The notes under the pieces: model-generated | Database searches by the model: none | Told to the model about the DNA's origin: nothing | The model's input: only the letters and a program-made list of their open reading frames with translations | Program-made: the position numbers and the translations under genes | NCBI RefSeq assembly: GCF_900580865.1 | Contig: NZ_UTBZ01000159.1 | Coordinates: 1-64,000 of the forward strand | DNA length: 64,000 nucleotides | Source of the DNA: Pseudomonas viridiflava | GTDB lineage: Bacteria; Pseudomonadota; Gammaproteobacteria; Pseudomonadales; Pseudomonadaceae | Reading direction: 5' to 3' | Part shown: positions 48,861 to 56,761 of the stretch, piece by piece | How positions within the stretch are numbered: position 1 is the stretch's first letter | Layout of the letters: each line of letters opens with the position of its first letter

Positions 48861-50107
48861 TGCGATAACCCGCTACGTTTATCGAAGTTGCCGTTTTCGA
48901 GGAAGTACAGGCGATACCAGTTCGGGTCGTAGTTGCGCAGTTTTTCCCCCGGCAGCGACGGCAATGGCGCATTGGCCGCCAGTGGCTGCACCAGGTGCGG
49001 GGTGACGATCATCAGCAGCTCGCGCTCTTCGCGATTGATCGATGAATTGCGAAAGAACGCACCGAGCACCGGGATGTCGCCAAGACCGGGAAATTTGTTC
49101 ACTTCAGAGGCATTGCGGGTGCTGATCAAACCGCTGATGACAAAGCTTTCACCGTCTGCCAAAGAGATGCTGGTGTCGGTGCGGCGAATGTTGAACGCCG
49201 GCACCGTGGTGCCGCCGATGGTCACGCCATTGTTGTAGTCAAGCTCGCTGACTTCCGGAGCGACTTTGAGGGCGATGCGGTCGTTGCTGACCACCGTCGG
49301 GGTCAAGGTCAGACGGATGCCGAACTCCTTGTACTCGATGGAGTAACTGTTGCTGTTGGCGCTGGGCACCGGGATCGGAATTTCACCACCGGCCAGGAAG
49401 CTCGCGCTTTGCCCGCTCAGCGCCACCAGGCTTGGCCGCGCCAGGGTGTAGGCGAATCCGCTGCCCTCGAGCGCGTTGACGATGCCGAGGAATTTGCTGC
49501 TGCCACCGCCCCAGACGATGTTGAACATGTCGTTGGCCAACGGGATATTCGGCGCAATGATCGGCACCGTACCGGGCCTGACGCCGGTGCCTGGCACCGT
49601 GCCGGGAGCGCCGATCAGGAAATTGTTCGAACCCTTGCCGTAAATCGAAGTGCCGGCCTCTTTCAGTTTGGTCCGGCTGACTTCGACGAAGCGGATGTCG
49701 GTCTGCACTTGCGAAGGCAAGGTCGGATCGCCCGTCGCCGGCAGCGCAACGGCCGTCATCGCCGCACTCGCCTTGCCTTGCACGAACACCATGCTCTGGC
49801 GCGGGGTGCTGGCACAGGCACTCCAGATCATCAGCGTGGTGGCGCCGGGCGCGACGCCAGTGAGCAGAATGCCCTGATCGCCCGTCACGCGCACGTCGGC
49901 AATTTTCGGATCGCCCACCGCCACCCGCGTGATCGCCACGGGGGATTGCAGTGCCTGTTGCAAGCCTTCACCGACTTCGAGCGTCGCGGGCAGCGGGCCG
50001 AGCGCGGCGCAGTTGCCTGCAGCCGCGACGGCACTGCCGATCGAGGCGACACTCAGCAGCGAGGCCCGCAGCAAGCCGTTGAACAGAGGCGTAAAGCGTG
50101 TGCGCAT
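48857..50107 (-). CDS. rcpA: RcpA/CpaC, outer-membrane secretin of the Flp pilus
   Basis: A 416-residue secretin with signal peptide 1-28 (ending AVAAA). The N-terminal domain holds the BON-like stretch LGPLPATLEVGEGLQQAL, then GDPKIADVRVTGDQGILLTG. The secretin domain includes RPSLVALSGQSASFLAGGEI near 224-243 and LADGESFVISGLIS near 316. It forms the outer-membrane channel for Flp pili, with TadD as likely pilotin. It is followed by tadZ (overlap) and preceded by rcpC 21 bases upstream. Confidence 0.93.
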   Translation of the reverse strand: MRTRFTPLFNGLLRASLLSVASIGSAVAAAGNCAALGPLPATLEVGEGLQQALQSPVAITRVAVGDPKIADVRVTGDQGILLTGVAPGATTLMIWSACASTPRQSMVFVQGKASAAMTAVALPATGDPTLPSQVQTDIRFVEVSRTKLKEAGTSIYGKGSNNFLIGAPGTVPGTGVRPGTVPIIAPNIPLANDMFNIVWGGGSSKFLGIVNALEGSGFAYTLARPSLVALSGQSASFLAGGEIPIPVPSANSNSYSIEYKEFGIRLTLTPTVVSNDRIALKVAPEVSELDYNNGVTIGGTTVPAFNIRRTDTSISLADGESFVISGLISTRNASEVNKFPGLGDIPVLGAFFRNSSINREERELLMIVTPHLVQPLAANAPLPSLPGEKLRNYDPNWYRLYFLENGNFDKRSGLSQ

Positions 50108-50128
50108 GTAAAGGCGTCCTTGCTCGAA

Positions 50129-51076
50129 TCAGGGAGTGGGTTGAGCGTTTTCGGCACCGCGGATGACTTCCACGGCGGGTTTGCGCGCAGCCGGTTGACC
50201 GGCCACGGCCATCGGTCCGGGTGGCGCCGTCAGGGACAATTGACTGAACTGCAGCAGCTCGCGGCGCGGCGTGTCGAGGCGGCGGGCGGCATCGTTTTCA
50301 CCGGCCCAGTATTTCGTCAGTTGCTGTTCATCGGCACTGCGTACCGCGAGGCGCAATACACCGGCACCCGAGGCCAGCATCAAGCGGCTGAGCAATGTTT
50401 CTGGCACAGCCAGCACCACGCTGCGCGCAGCCATGCGTTGTTGTTCCTGCTTCAGGCGTTCGTCGTCACTGCGCGCCGGGCCGGCAGGTTGACCATCGTT
50501 GGTCAGGCCCATCTGACTGCCGACACCCAGCACGCGCACGGCCGGCACCACCAGTTGCGCCGAGGCCTGCGGATTGCTTTCGTCCCTGCGCAAAAACAGC
50601 AGCACATCGACGTAATCGCCGGGCGCCAACTGCCCGCCGGCAGTGATCACTTCATCTACGGCCACAGCCAGAGCCCGCTCACCGGGGCGGATCATGCGCG
50701 CCAGTTGGCTGCCCGGCTCGAAGCTTTCGTCATTCAGCCAACTGCCGGCGCTCAACGGCCGCCACGGCGTGCGGCCGACCACCTGTTCGATTTTGCTCAG
50801 GCTGCCTGCGGGCGCCGTGCGCAGCTTTTCCACCGCAACGTCAGCTGCGGTGATTTTCACGAAGGGGGCGATATCGCGCAGCAGCACGACGACGGGTTGG
50901 CGCGTGGGGTCTTCCACAGGTTCAGTCTGGACAGCGGGCGCAACGACAGGCGTCGCGACGGGTGCAGCGACCGGCTCGGTCACTGGCGGCCGGCTCAATG
51001 TGAGTCCCCAATATCCGGCGATGATGGCGCCCACCAGGAACAACCCGGCCAGACCCAAAGTGACGCGACTGTTCAT
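50129..51076 (-). CDS. rcpC: RcpC/CpaB, Flp pilus assembly protein
   Basis: A 315-residue protein with one N-terminal membrane helix (residues 6-26) and a Pro/Val/Ala-rich linker, then a SAF domain (LRDIAPFVKITAADVAVEKL near 85) and a RcpC/CpaB domain (ALAVAVDEVITAGGQLAPGDYVD near 152). CpaB proteins sit in the periplasm and support the secretin. It is the first gene of the minus-strand machine operon and is divergent from flp, with 338 bases between the two starts. Confidence 0.92.
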   Translation of the reverse strand: MNSRVTLGLAGLFLVGAIIAGYWGLTLSRPPVTEPVAAPVATPVVAPAVQTEPVEDPTRQPVVVLLRDIAPFVKITAADVAVEKLRTAPAGSLSKIEQVVGRTPWRPLSAGSWLNDESFEPGSQLARMIRPGERALAVAVDEVITAGGQLAPGDYVDVLLFLRRDESNPQASAQLVVPAVRVLGVGSQMGLTNDGQPAGPARSDDERLKQEQQRMAARSVVLAVPETLLSRLMLASGAGVLRLAVRSADEQQLTKYWAGENDAARRLDTPRRELLQFSQLSLTAPPGPMAVAGQPAARKPAVEVIRGAENAQPTP

Positions 51077-51414
51077 GACGGCTCTCCCTTTCCCGCTGCG
51101 CTTTGTCTCTCATGCAATGACCCGTGGCTTCCAACGAGATAACTTCGCAATCAGGCAGCTATGAACAAGTAACTATTTCGCTATTTGACGGTAGCGCAGG
51201 CCGAACAAAACGCCATTACGAAGGTGGAAATATCCAACGAAAGTAGAGGCCTAAAGCGCCAAACATGGTTTTTTTGCGTTAAACGACTGACTACTACTTA
51301 GGTGTTAATCCGTTCTTACAGTTGTAGGGGCGAGGAATGCCGACAATGCTGATGCTGGCACAGGGAAATTATGTTGCGAACGCGCAACGCCTGGCGTGCC
51401 AAAGGAGAATCCTC
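51077..51414. other. Divergent promoter region between rcpC and flp
   Basis: A 338-base gap with no gene. It must hold the promoters of the machine operon and of flp, expected targets of PprB in P. aeruginosa. GAAAGTAGA at 51239-51247 also occurs at 52991-52999 upstream of pprB, a possible shared site. The A/T-rich stretch 51260-51310 is a candidate for the flp promoter. Confidence 0.5.
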
Positions 51415-51624
51415 ATGTCGTATTCCCGAGTTGTTGCAAAAATCAAAGCCGAGATTGCGTTCTTCAGAGGCCTGGCCAAAGACACCGAAGGTGCTTCAGC
51501 CATCGAATATGCGCTGGTGGTCGGCCTGGTAGCGCTGGTGGTTGCCACCTTCGGTAACGGCATCGGCACTCAAGTCAACGAGATCCTGACCACCATCCAG
51601 ACCGCGCTTACCCCGGCACCCTGA
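51415..51624 (+). CDS. flp: Flp major prepilin
   Basis: A 69-residue type IVb prepilin. The cleavage site is G26/A27 in DTEGASAIEYALV, with Glu at +5 and Tyr at +6, followed by a 20-residue hydrophobic segment (ALVVGLVALVVATF). AAAGGAG lies 7 bases before ATG 51415 and fixes the start; upstream in-frame codons lack support. FppA (53043-53513) should process it. It is divergent from the tad machine operon and stands alone in its direction before the stand-alone receiver gene. Confidence 0.95.
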   Translation: MSYSRVVAKIKAEIAFFRGLAKDTEGASAIEYALVVGLVALVVATFGNGIGTQVNEILTTIQTALTPAP

Positions 51625-51695
51625 TCGGACCGACGACTTGTCAATGCGGCCATTGGGTTCTACCGTCAGCACTCAGTCCATTGCAGGTGTTGCCC

Positions 51696-52112
51696 ATGAA
51701 CTCTTCACTCACTCCGCGCCAGCAGTTGCTCCTCGTCGACGATGAGGAGGACGCACTGCTGGAGCTGGCGGAGTTACTGGAGGGCGAAGGCTTCACCTGT
51801 CACACCGCCACGTCGGTAAAACTCGCTTTGCATCACCTGACCCGGCATCCCGATATCGCCCTGGTGATCACCGATCTGCGCATGCCGGAAGAAAGCGGCA
51901 TGTCACTGATCAAGCGTCTGCGTGAACACACGTCGCGTCAGCACTTGCCAGTGATCGTCACGTCCGGGCATGCCGACATGGAGGATGTCAGCGATATGCT
52001 GCGCCTGCAGGTGCTGGACCTGTTCCGCAAACCGATCTATCACGTGCGTTTGCTGGAAACCCTGGACAACCTGTTTCCCAAGCCCAAGCTCAATCTTGTT
52101 CAAGGTCAATGA
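51696..52112 (+). CDS. Stand-alone response regulator receiver
   Basis: A 138-residue single receiver domain, without an output domain. The acidic pair is LVDDEEDA (residues 13-20), phospho-acceptor Asp60 in VITDLRMPEESG, and the conserved Lys lies in LFRKPIY near 117. The sequence around Asp60 is close to NtrC-type receivers. It lies between flp (72 bases away) and pprB and is not part of the tad gene set I know from P. aeruginosa PAO1. It may modulate phosphate flow from PprA or another kinase; no partner is proven. Confidence 0.82.
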   Translation: MNSSLTPRQQLLLVDDEEDALLELAELLEGEGFTCHTATSVKLALHHLTRHPDIALVITDLRMPEESGMSLIKRLREHTSRQHLPVIVTSGHADMEDVSDMLRLQVLDLFRKPIYHVRLLETLDNLFPKPKLNLVQGQ

Positions 52113-52144
52113 CCCCGGTCAGTGCCGGGGTGATGCAGTCGCCG

Positions 52145-52930
52145 TCAGTGTGCGGTGACCCGTTGCCGTCCCGAGTTGCCGGGTGACAACGCCAGCGCCA
52201 ATTGGGTGCGGTTATGCATGTGGGTCAGACGCAGTACCTGCGAGACATAGAGCTTCACCGTGTTCTCGGTAATGCCCAACTCACACGCGATCTGATAGTT
52301 GGTCTGGCCCTTGCCCACCAATCGAGCGACATCGAGCTGACGTGGCGACAGCTGATTGAAAATCGCCGGTATTTCCACGCCGTCGCCATCCCCCGGCGCT
52401 TTATCACTCACGGGCGCGGGAGCTCGGCGTACTTTGTCGAGGTCTTGGTAGAGGTCGTCGATCGACTCGGAGAGGTATTGCAGCTTCTGATTCAAATGGC
52501 CCAGATGCAGGGTCTTCTGTCGTTCCTGCAAGGCCGCTTCCTGGCGCTGCAGACCTTCGAGCAGTTCATCCAGATCGATCGGTTTCTGGTAGTAGTCGGC
52601 GATGCCGGCGCGCAAGGCCTTGATGACGTCCTGCTTGTCGGCACGCCCGGTCAGCATGATGGCTTCGAATACCCTATGTTTGCCGGCCAACCGCTGCAGT
52701 TCCTGCACCAGTTGAATGCCGTCCATGTCCGGCATATGCAGGTCACACAGCACCAGGCCGATGGCGGGATCTTCGACAAATTGCTCGATCGCCTGCTTGC
52801 TCGATTCGCAAGGCACGCAACGGTAGCCGCTGCTTTCGATGAATTCGCAGAGTTCCTCGACGATCAGCGGCTGATCGTCGACCACCAGAACCTTTATCGC
52901 AGACGTAAGCTTGTTCACTTGCCACTCCAT
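52145..52930 (-). CDS. pprB: PprB, receiver-LuxR type response regulator of the Tad locus
   Basis: A 261-residue regulator: receiver domain 12-125 (VLVVDDQPLIVEEL, phospho-acceptor Asp63 in LCDLHMPDMDG, Lys in YYQKPIDL), a linker helix, and a LuxR/GerE HTH (LSPRQLDVARLVGKGQTNYQ near 201, then ITENTVKLYVSQVLRL). PprB of P. aeruginosa activates tad, flp and other surface genes. ATG 52930 has no good ribosome site. A GTG at 52918 has GGAG about 6 bases before it and is a serious alternative. The upstream region carries two inverted repeats (52991-53008 and 53012-53023). Confidence 0.88.
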   Translation of the reverse strand: MEWQVNKLTSAIKVLVVDDQPLIVEELCEFIESSGYRCVPCESSKQAIEQFVEDPAIGLVLCDLHMPDMDGIQLVQELQRLAGKHRVFEAIMLTGRADKQDVIKALRAGIADYYQKPIDLDELLEGLQRQEAALQERQKTLHLGHLNQKLQYLSESIDDLYQDLDKVRRAPAPVSDKAPGDGDGVEIPAIFNQLSPRQLDVARLVGKGQTNYQIACELGITENTVKLYVSQVLRLTHMHNRTQLALALSPGNSGRQRVTAH

Positions 52931-52990
52931 GCCCAGGCCAAAGGCTGACCGTTCCTGTACTGACAGCGCGAGGCTGTACAACGTTGATTT

Positions 52991-53023
52991 GAAAGTAGAC
53001 CCACTTTCCTACTATGTACATAG
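52991..53023. promoter_or_regulatory. Two adjacent inverted repeats upstream of pprB
   Basis: GAAAGT-N6-ACTTTC at 52991-53008 and the perfect palindrome CTATGTACATAG at 53012-53023 lie in the 112-base gap between pprB and fppA. They may be binding sites for PprB or another regulator. Part of the first repeat recurs in the flp-rcpC gap. Confidence 0.45.
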
Positions 53024-53042
53024 CAGTAGTAGCGCCGCGCGA

Positions 53043-53513
53043 CTAATGGATCCAATACAGGGTCAGGATTGTGCCGATCAGCACGAACGGTGCAAATGGC
53101 AGCTTTTTTGACAGGGCTGGGCCCAGATATCGAAGATGTTCTCTAAGCCATTGACCCATATGCGGCCAGAGTTTTGGCACCAGCAGGATCCAGATGACGC
53201 TGGACAGTGCAGCGCCGATAAACGCGCCGAGCAGCACAGTGCCGTTCGTCGCAAGAGCCAAGGCTGTCATTAATTTCACATCGCCGGCGCCAAAACGTTT
53301 CAGAATATAACCGGGAAGAGTGAGGGCCAGCGCCAGCAACAGTGCCCACCCCGCCTGCGCCATGTCGGCACCGAGCCAGGTGTTGCCGGTACTCAGCAGA
53401 TACACCAGCGCCAATCCGCCAACCCCAAGGGTCAGGCTGTTGCCGATATGCCGCTGGCGGGCATCCTGCGCCGCGCAGAGTGTCAGCCAGATGAGTAAGA
53501 CAACGCTGTGCAT
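53043..53513 (-). CDS. fppA: FppA, Flp prepilin peptidase
   Basis: A 156-residue integral inner-membrane aspartic protease of the TadV/CpaA type, shorter than PilD and lacking the N-methylation domain. The catalytic aspartates are Asp17 (AAQDARQ) and Asp78 in FGAGDVK. Six hydrophobic segments are visible. It should cleave Flp, the TadE-like protein and perhaps TadG. It is encoded directly upstream of pprB on the same strand; its other side faces the TadE-like gene. Confidence 0.93.
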   Translation of the reverse strand: MHSVVLLIWLTLCAAQDARQRHIGNSLTLGVGGLALVYLLSTGNTWLGADMAQAGWALLLALALTLPGYILKRFGAGDVKLMTALALATNGTVLLGAFIGAALSSVIWILLVPKLWPHMGQWLREHLRYLGPALSKKLPFAPFVLIGTILTLYWIH

Positions 53514-53588
53514 GCAGTAAAAAACGTCCGTTTTGGCTGAATGATTCTATGCTGATATTACGTAGTGAATGTCAGGGTAGACGCACTC

Positions 53589-54029
53589 ATGAAATCCGGC
53601 CTCCCCCGCAAGCAGAAAGGCGCCGTCGCCATCGAATTCGCCTTGGTGTTCGTCATTTTTTTTGCCGTGTTTTATGGTCTGGTCAGCTACAGCCTGCCGC
53701 TGTTGCTGATGCAGTCATTCAATGAATCGACGGCCGAGGCGGTACGCCGTAGCGTTGCACTTGATCCGGCCACCGCCAATTACCCCGTCGCTGTCACCGC
53801 CACCGCCAGAGCCGAACTGAACCGGCAATTGGCCTGGCTGCCGGGCGCCCTGAACTTCAACGCGGCGGCAGACAGCACCATCACTTATACCGGCGGCGTG
53901 CTGACGGTGACCATCAACTACCCCACCAGTAAATTGAATCAGGCACTGCCGTTTCTGGTGTTGCCGGGCATCGGCACGGTTCCGCGCTTGCCCGCCACAC
54001 TGCGCGCCTCCTCGAGCCTGCAGTTTTGA
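53589..54029 (+). CDS. tadE: TadE-like pseudopilin
   Basis: A 146-residue pseudopilin. It has a short positively charged leader (MKSGLPRKQKG) and the cleavage site G/AVAIEFALV with Glu at +5, followed by a long hydrophobic segment (VFVIFFAVFYGLVSY). The rest matches the TadE-like domain of the Tad system (PA4294 position). ATG 53589 was chosen because it gives the normal leader; a GTG at 53565 is possible. Its stop overlaps the TTG start of pprA, so sensor and pseudopilin are translated from one mRNA. Confidence 0.87.
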   Translation: MKSGLPRKQKGAVAIEFALVFVIFFAVFYGLVSYSLPLLLMQSFNESTAEAVRRSVALDPATANYPVAVTATARAELNRQLAWLPGALNFNAAADSTITYTGGVLTVTINYPTSKLNQALPFLVLPGIGTVPRLPATLRASSSLQF

Positions 54030-56761
54030 GTTCCGCTGACAAGCTGTTCGCTCGCCTGCTCAATCGCCACCCGGAAACCGTCCCGCCGCAGGACAGTCCT
54101 CTGGTGTCCAGTGTCGGCCTGCAGCTGTATCTGGATGGCGCCGGCCAGGTCAATCATCTGAGCGGGCCGCTGCGCCATGTCCTCGCGCAGCGGCTGGCCG
54201 CCAGTCACCCCGCGCACCTGCTTGAATACGTCTTGCCGCACAGCAGCCTTGCGCTCGAAGGCAGCCCCGCCGACTGGCAGGGCCAAGTGCTCGACCTGGA
54301 TTTTTTCAGTCTGGCCGGGCCGCCGCTGCATTTGCGCGGTTGGCTGCAGGCACAGGGCGATGGCTGGCTGCTGCAACTGCTGGACATCAGCGACCTGCTC
54401 GGCGAACGACGACAGACGCGCAGTCGCGAGCAGTGCCAGTTGCTGGCCACGCAGATACGCGACCATTTGCGCCTGGGCAGCCTCGCTCGCCTCCCTGATG
54501 TGCTGGGCGAGCAGTTGCAACGCCTGAGTCAGCATTTGCACGTGCCCTGTCTGGCGGTGGCCTTGCTCGACGAACAAGGTCAGGGCTGGCAGATCCATCA
54601 GCACTACGCGGCGCTGAATGCACCGCAGCCGTGGCGTGACCAGCAACCATTGGGCACGAGTCTGGACAGTCTCAACGGCGCGCTGCCGCAACGTTTGTCA
54701 CCTGGCGAACAACCGCGCCTGAGCGCCTTGCTCGGCCCGGACGAGGGCTTCGCCGTGCCCTATCGTGACGCCCAAGGCGTGGCCGCATGGCTGTTGTGCG
54801 CCGCTTACAACCCGCAGCAACAGGCGCCGGACCTGAACGATCACGACTGGCTGTTGCTGGCCGCGGCAGTCGCCGCGCCGTTGCTGGAACGCCTGCGCGA
54901 GCATCGCCACCATCAGCAACTCGAGCGTCTGGATGTGCTGCAAGCGCTGCTCGGCACCGGTTGGTGGGAAATCAGCAGCGACCGCGCCAACTTGCAGCTG
55001 GCGCCGGCGCTGGCTGAGAGTCTGGGGCTTGCGGCGCAGCGGTTGCCGATTGAGGACTGGTTCAACCGGGTGCATCCCGCCGACCGCGATGAACTGCGCA
55101 GTCGCCTGCAATCCCTGCAGGATGAAGGCAGTCCACTGGAATTGTGCGTGCGCCTGCAAGGCGGCGATCAGGCATTGCCACTGTGGTATCGCCTGCAAGG
55201 CCGCTCGCTGGGCATCGGCGCCGAACGCCGGTTAGTCGGTTTCATGCTCGACATCAGCGACATCAAGAATCAGCAGCAACAGGCCGCGGCCGCCCATGCG
55301 CGGCTGGATAACCTGATCGCCAGCTCCCCCGCGGTGATCTACGTGCAGCGTTATGCCGAAGGTGCGCTGCAACCGACATTCTTCAGCGCAAGCCTGCAAC
55401 CGTTGCTCGGATGGAATCTCAGCGATTGCGAAGATGGCCGACTGCTGGAACACGTGCACCGCGAAGACCGCCCGCGCTACTTCGACCGCACCCGCCAGTT
55501 GCTGCGCGAAGGCTCGGTGAGCACGCGTTATCGAGTGCTCGACCGCGACGGCAACGCCCACTGGCTGCTCGATGAAGTCCGGTTGCTGCGCGACGATCTC
55601 GGCTTGCCAGTGGAAGCGGTAGGCCTGTGGCTGGACGTCACCGAGGCCACGCTCGCCGCCGAACAGGTCAAGGCGAGCGAAGAGCGCTACCGGATTCTGG
55701 TCGAAGACTCACCGGCGATGATCTGCCGCTATCGCCCGGACCTGACGCTGACCTTCGGCAACCGGCCTTTGGCGACGTATCTGGAATGCCCGCCGGAGCA
55801 ATTGCCTGGGGTCAATCTGGGCAACTGGATGTCCGATGATCAACGCGAAGCCTTTCTCCTGCGCATCGGCCAATTAACCCCGCAATTGCCGGTAAGCACC
55901 GCCGAAATCAATCTGCGCCTGCCCGGTCGCGAACATGCCTGGTGGGTCTGGTCGGATCGCGGCGTGTTCGATGCACAGGGGCAACTGGTCGAAGTGCAAG
56001 CGGTGGGCCGTGACAACACCGAGGTGCGGCGCTCCCAGCAACAACTGACGCAAAGCGCAAAAATGGCCACCCTTGGCGAAATGGCGACGGGCCTGGCCCA
56101 TGAGATCAATCAACCGCTGAACGTGATGCGTATGGCCATCGTCAATGTGCTCAAGCGCCTGGGCAACGGCGATGTGCAGATCGATTATTTGACCGACAAG
56201 CTCAATCGCATCGACGCGCAAGTGCAACGGGCCGCGCGGGTGGTGGATCACATGCGCGTGTTCGGTCGCCGCTCGGAAATCGAACAACATCCGTTCAACC
56301 CGCTCGAGGCGATTGAAGGCACGTTGTCGCTGTTGTCCGAAGGGCTGCGCGGCAAAGGTGTCGAGGTGCGAATCAAAGAGGCGGGTTTCCAGGTCGAGGT
56401 GCGCGGTTATGTCGATCAACTCGAGCAGGTGCTGATCAACCTGATGGTCAACGCCCGCGATGCCTTGCTCGGCAAGCGCGAAGCCGATCGCGACTTCCAG
56501 CCGTGGATCGCCGTGCATGCCGAGTGCGATGAGCACGTCGTGCGCCTGTGGGTCGAGGACAACGGCGGCGGCATTGACCCGCGCCTGCTGGAACGCATTT
56601 TCGAGCCGTTCTTCACCACCAAACCGGTCGGCGTCGGCACCGGTCTGGGCTTGTCGGTAAGCTACGGCATCATCGAAAACATGGGCGGCCGCTTGAGCGT
56701 ACGCAATGGTGCTGAAGGTGCGCGGTTCTGCATCGAGCTGCCGATTGCGCTGAGCGATTAG
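54026..56761 (+). CDS. pprA: PprA, multi-PAS sensor histidine kinase
   Basis: A 911-residue kinase with no obvious membrane segment. A GAF-like region covers about 150-290. PAS/PAC units follow near 300-412, 422-545 and 555-675. The HisKA motif MATGLAHEINQPLNVMR contains His692, and the HATPase has NLMVNARDAL, VEDNGGGIDP and GVGTGLGLSVSYG. PprA is the known partner of PprB. The likely start is TTG 54026, which overlaps the TadE TGA and suggests translational coupling; the first in-frame ATG lies far inside. It ends tail to tail with tadG, the two stop codons overlapping by four bases. Confidence 0.9.
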   Translation: MSSADKLFARLLNRHPETVPPQDSPLVSSVGLQLYLDGAGQVNHLSGPLRHVLAQRLAASHPAHLLEYVLPHSSLALEGSPADWQGQVLDLDFFSLAGPPLHLRGWLQAQGDGWLLQLLDISDLLGERRQTRSREQCQLLATQIRDHLRLGSLARLPDVLGEQLQRLSQHLHVPCLAVALLDEQGQGWQIHQHYAALNAPQPWRDQQPLGTSLDSLNGALPQRLSPGEQPRLSALLGPDEGFAVPYRDAQGVAAWLLCAAYNPQQQAPDLNDHDWLLLAAAVAAPLLERLREHRHHQQLERLDVLQALLGTGWWEISSDRANLQLAPALAESLGLAAQRLPIEDWFNRVHPADRDELRSRLQSLQDEGSPLELCVRLQGGDQALPLWYRLQGRSLGIGAERRLVGFMLDISDIKNQQQQAAAAHARLDNLIASSPAVIYVQRYAEGALQPTFFSASLQPLLGWNLSDCEDGRLLEHVHREDRPRYFDRTRQLLREGSVSTRYRVLDRDGNAHWLLDEVRLLRDDLGLPVEAVGLWLDVTEATLAAEQVKASEERYRILVEDSPAMICRYRPDLTLTFGNRPLATYLECPPEQLPGVNLGNWMSDDQREAFLLRIGQLTPQLPVSTAEINLRLPGREHAWWVWSDRGVFDAQGQLVEVQAVGRDNTEVRRSQQQLTQSAKMATLGEMATGLAHEINQPLNVMRMAIVNVLKRLGNGDVQIDYLTDKLNRIDAQVQRAARVVDHMRVFGRRSEIEQHPFNPLEAIEGTLSLLSEGLRGKGVEVRIKEAGFQVEVRGYVDQLEQVLINLMVNARDALLGKREADRDFQPWIAVHAECDEHVVRLWVEDNGGGIDPRLLERIFEPFFTTKPVGVGTGLGLSVSYGIIENMGGRLSVRNGAEGARFCIELPIALSD

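Noticed and set aside
46384..48932. Long plus-strand frames opposite tadA and tadZ
   Set aside because: The minus-strand genes are clear Tad components; the plus-strand frames lack any motif and follow the third-position bias.
49409..51142. 577-codon plus-strand open frame opposite rcpA and rcpC
   Set aside because: Antisense shadow over two recognised Tad genes.
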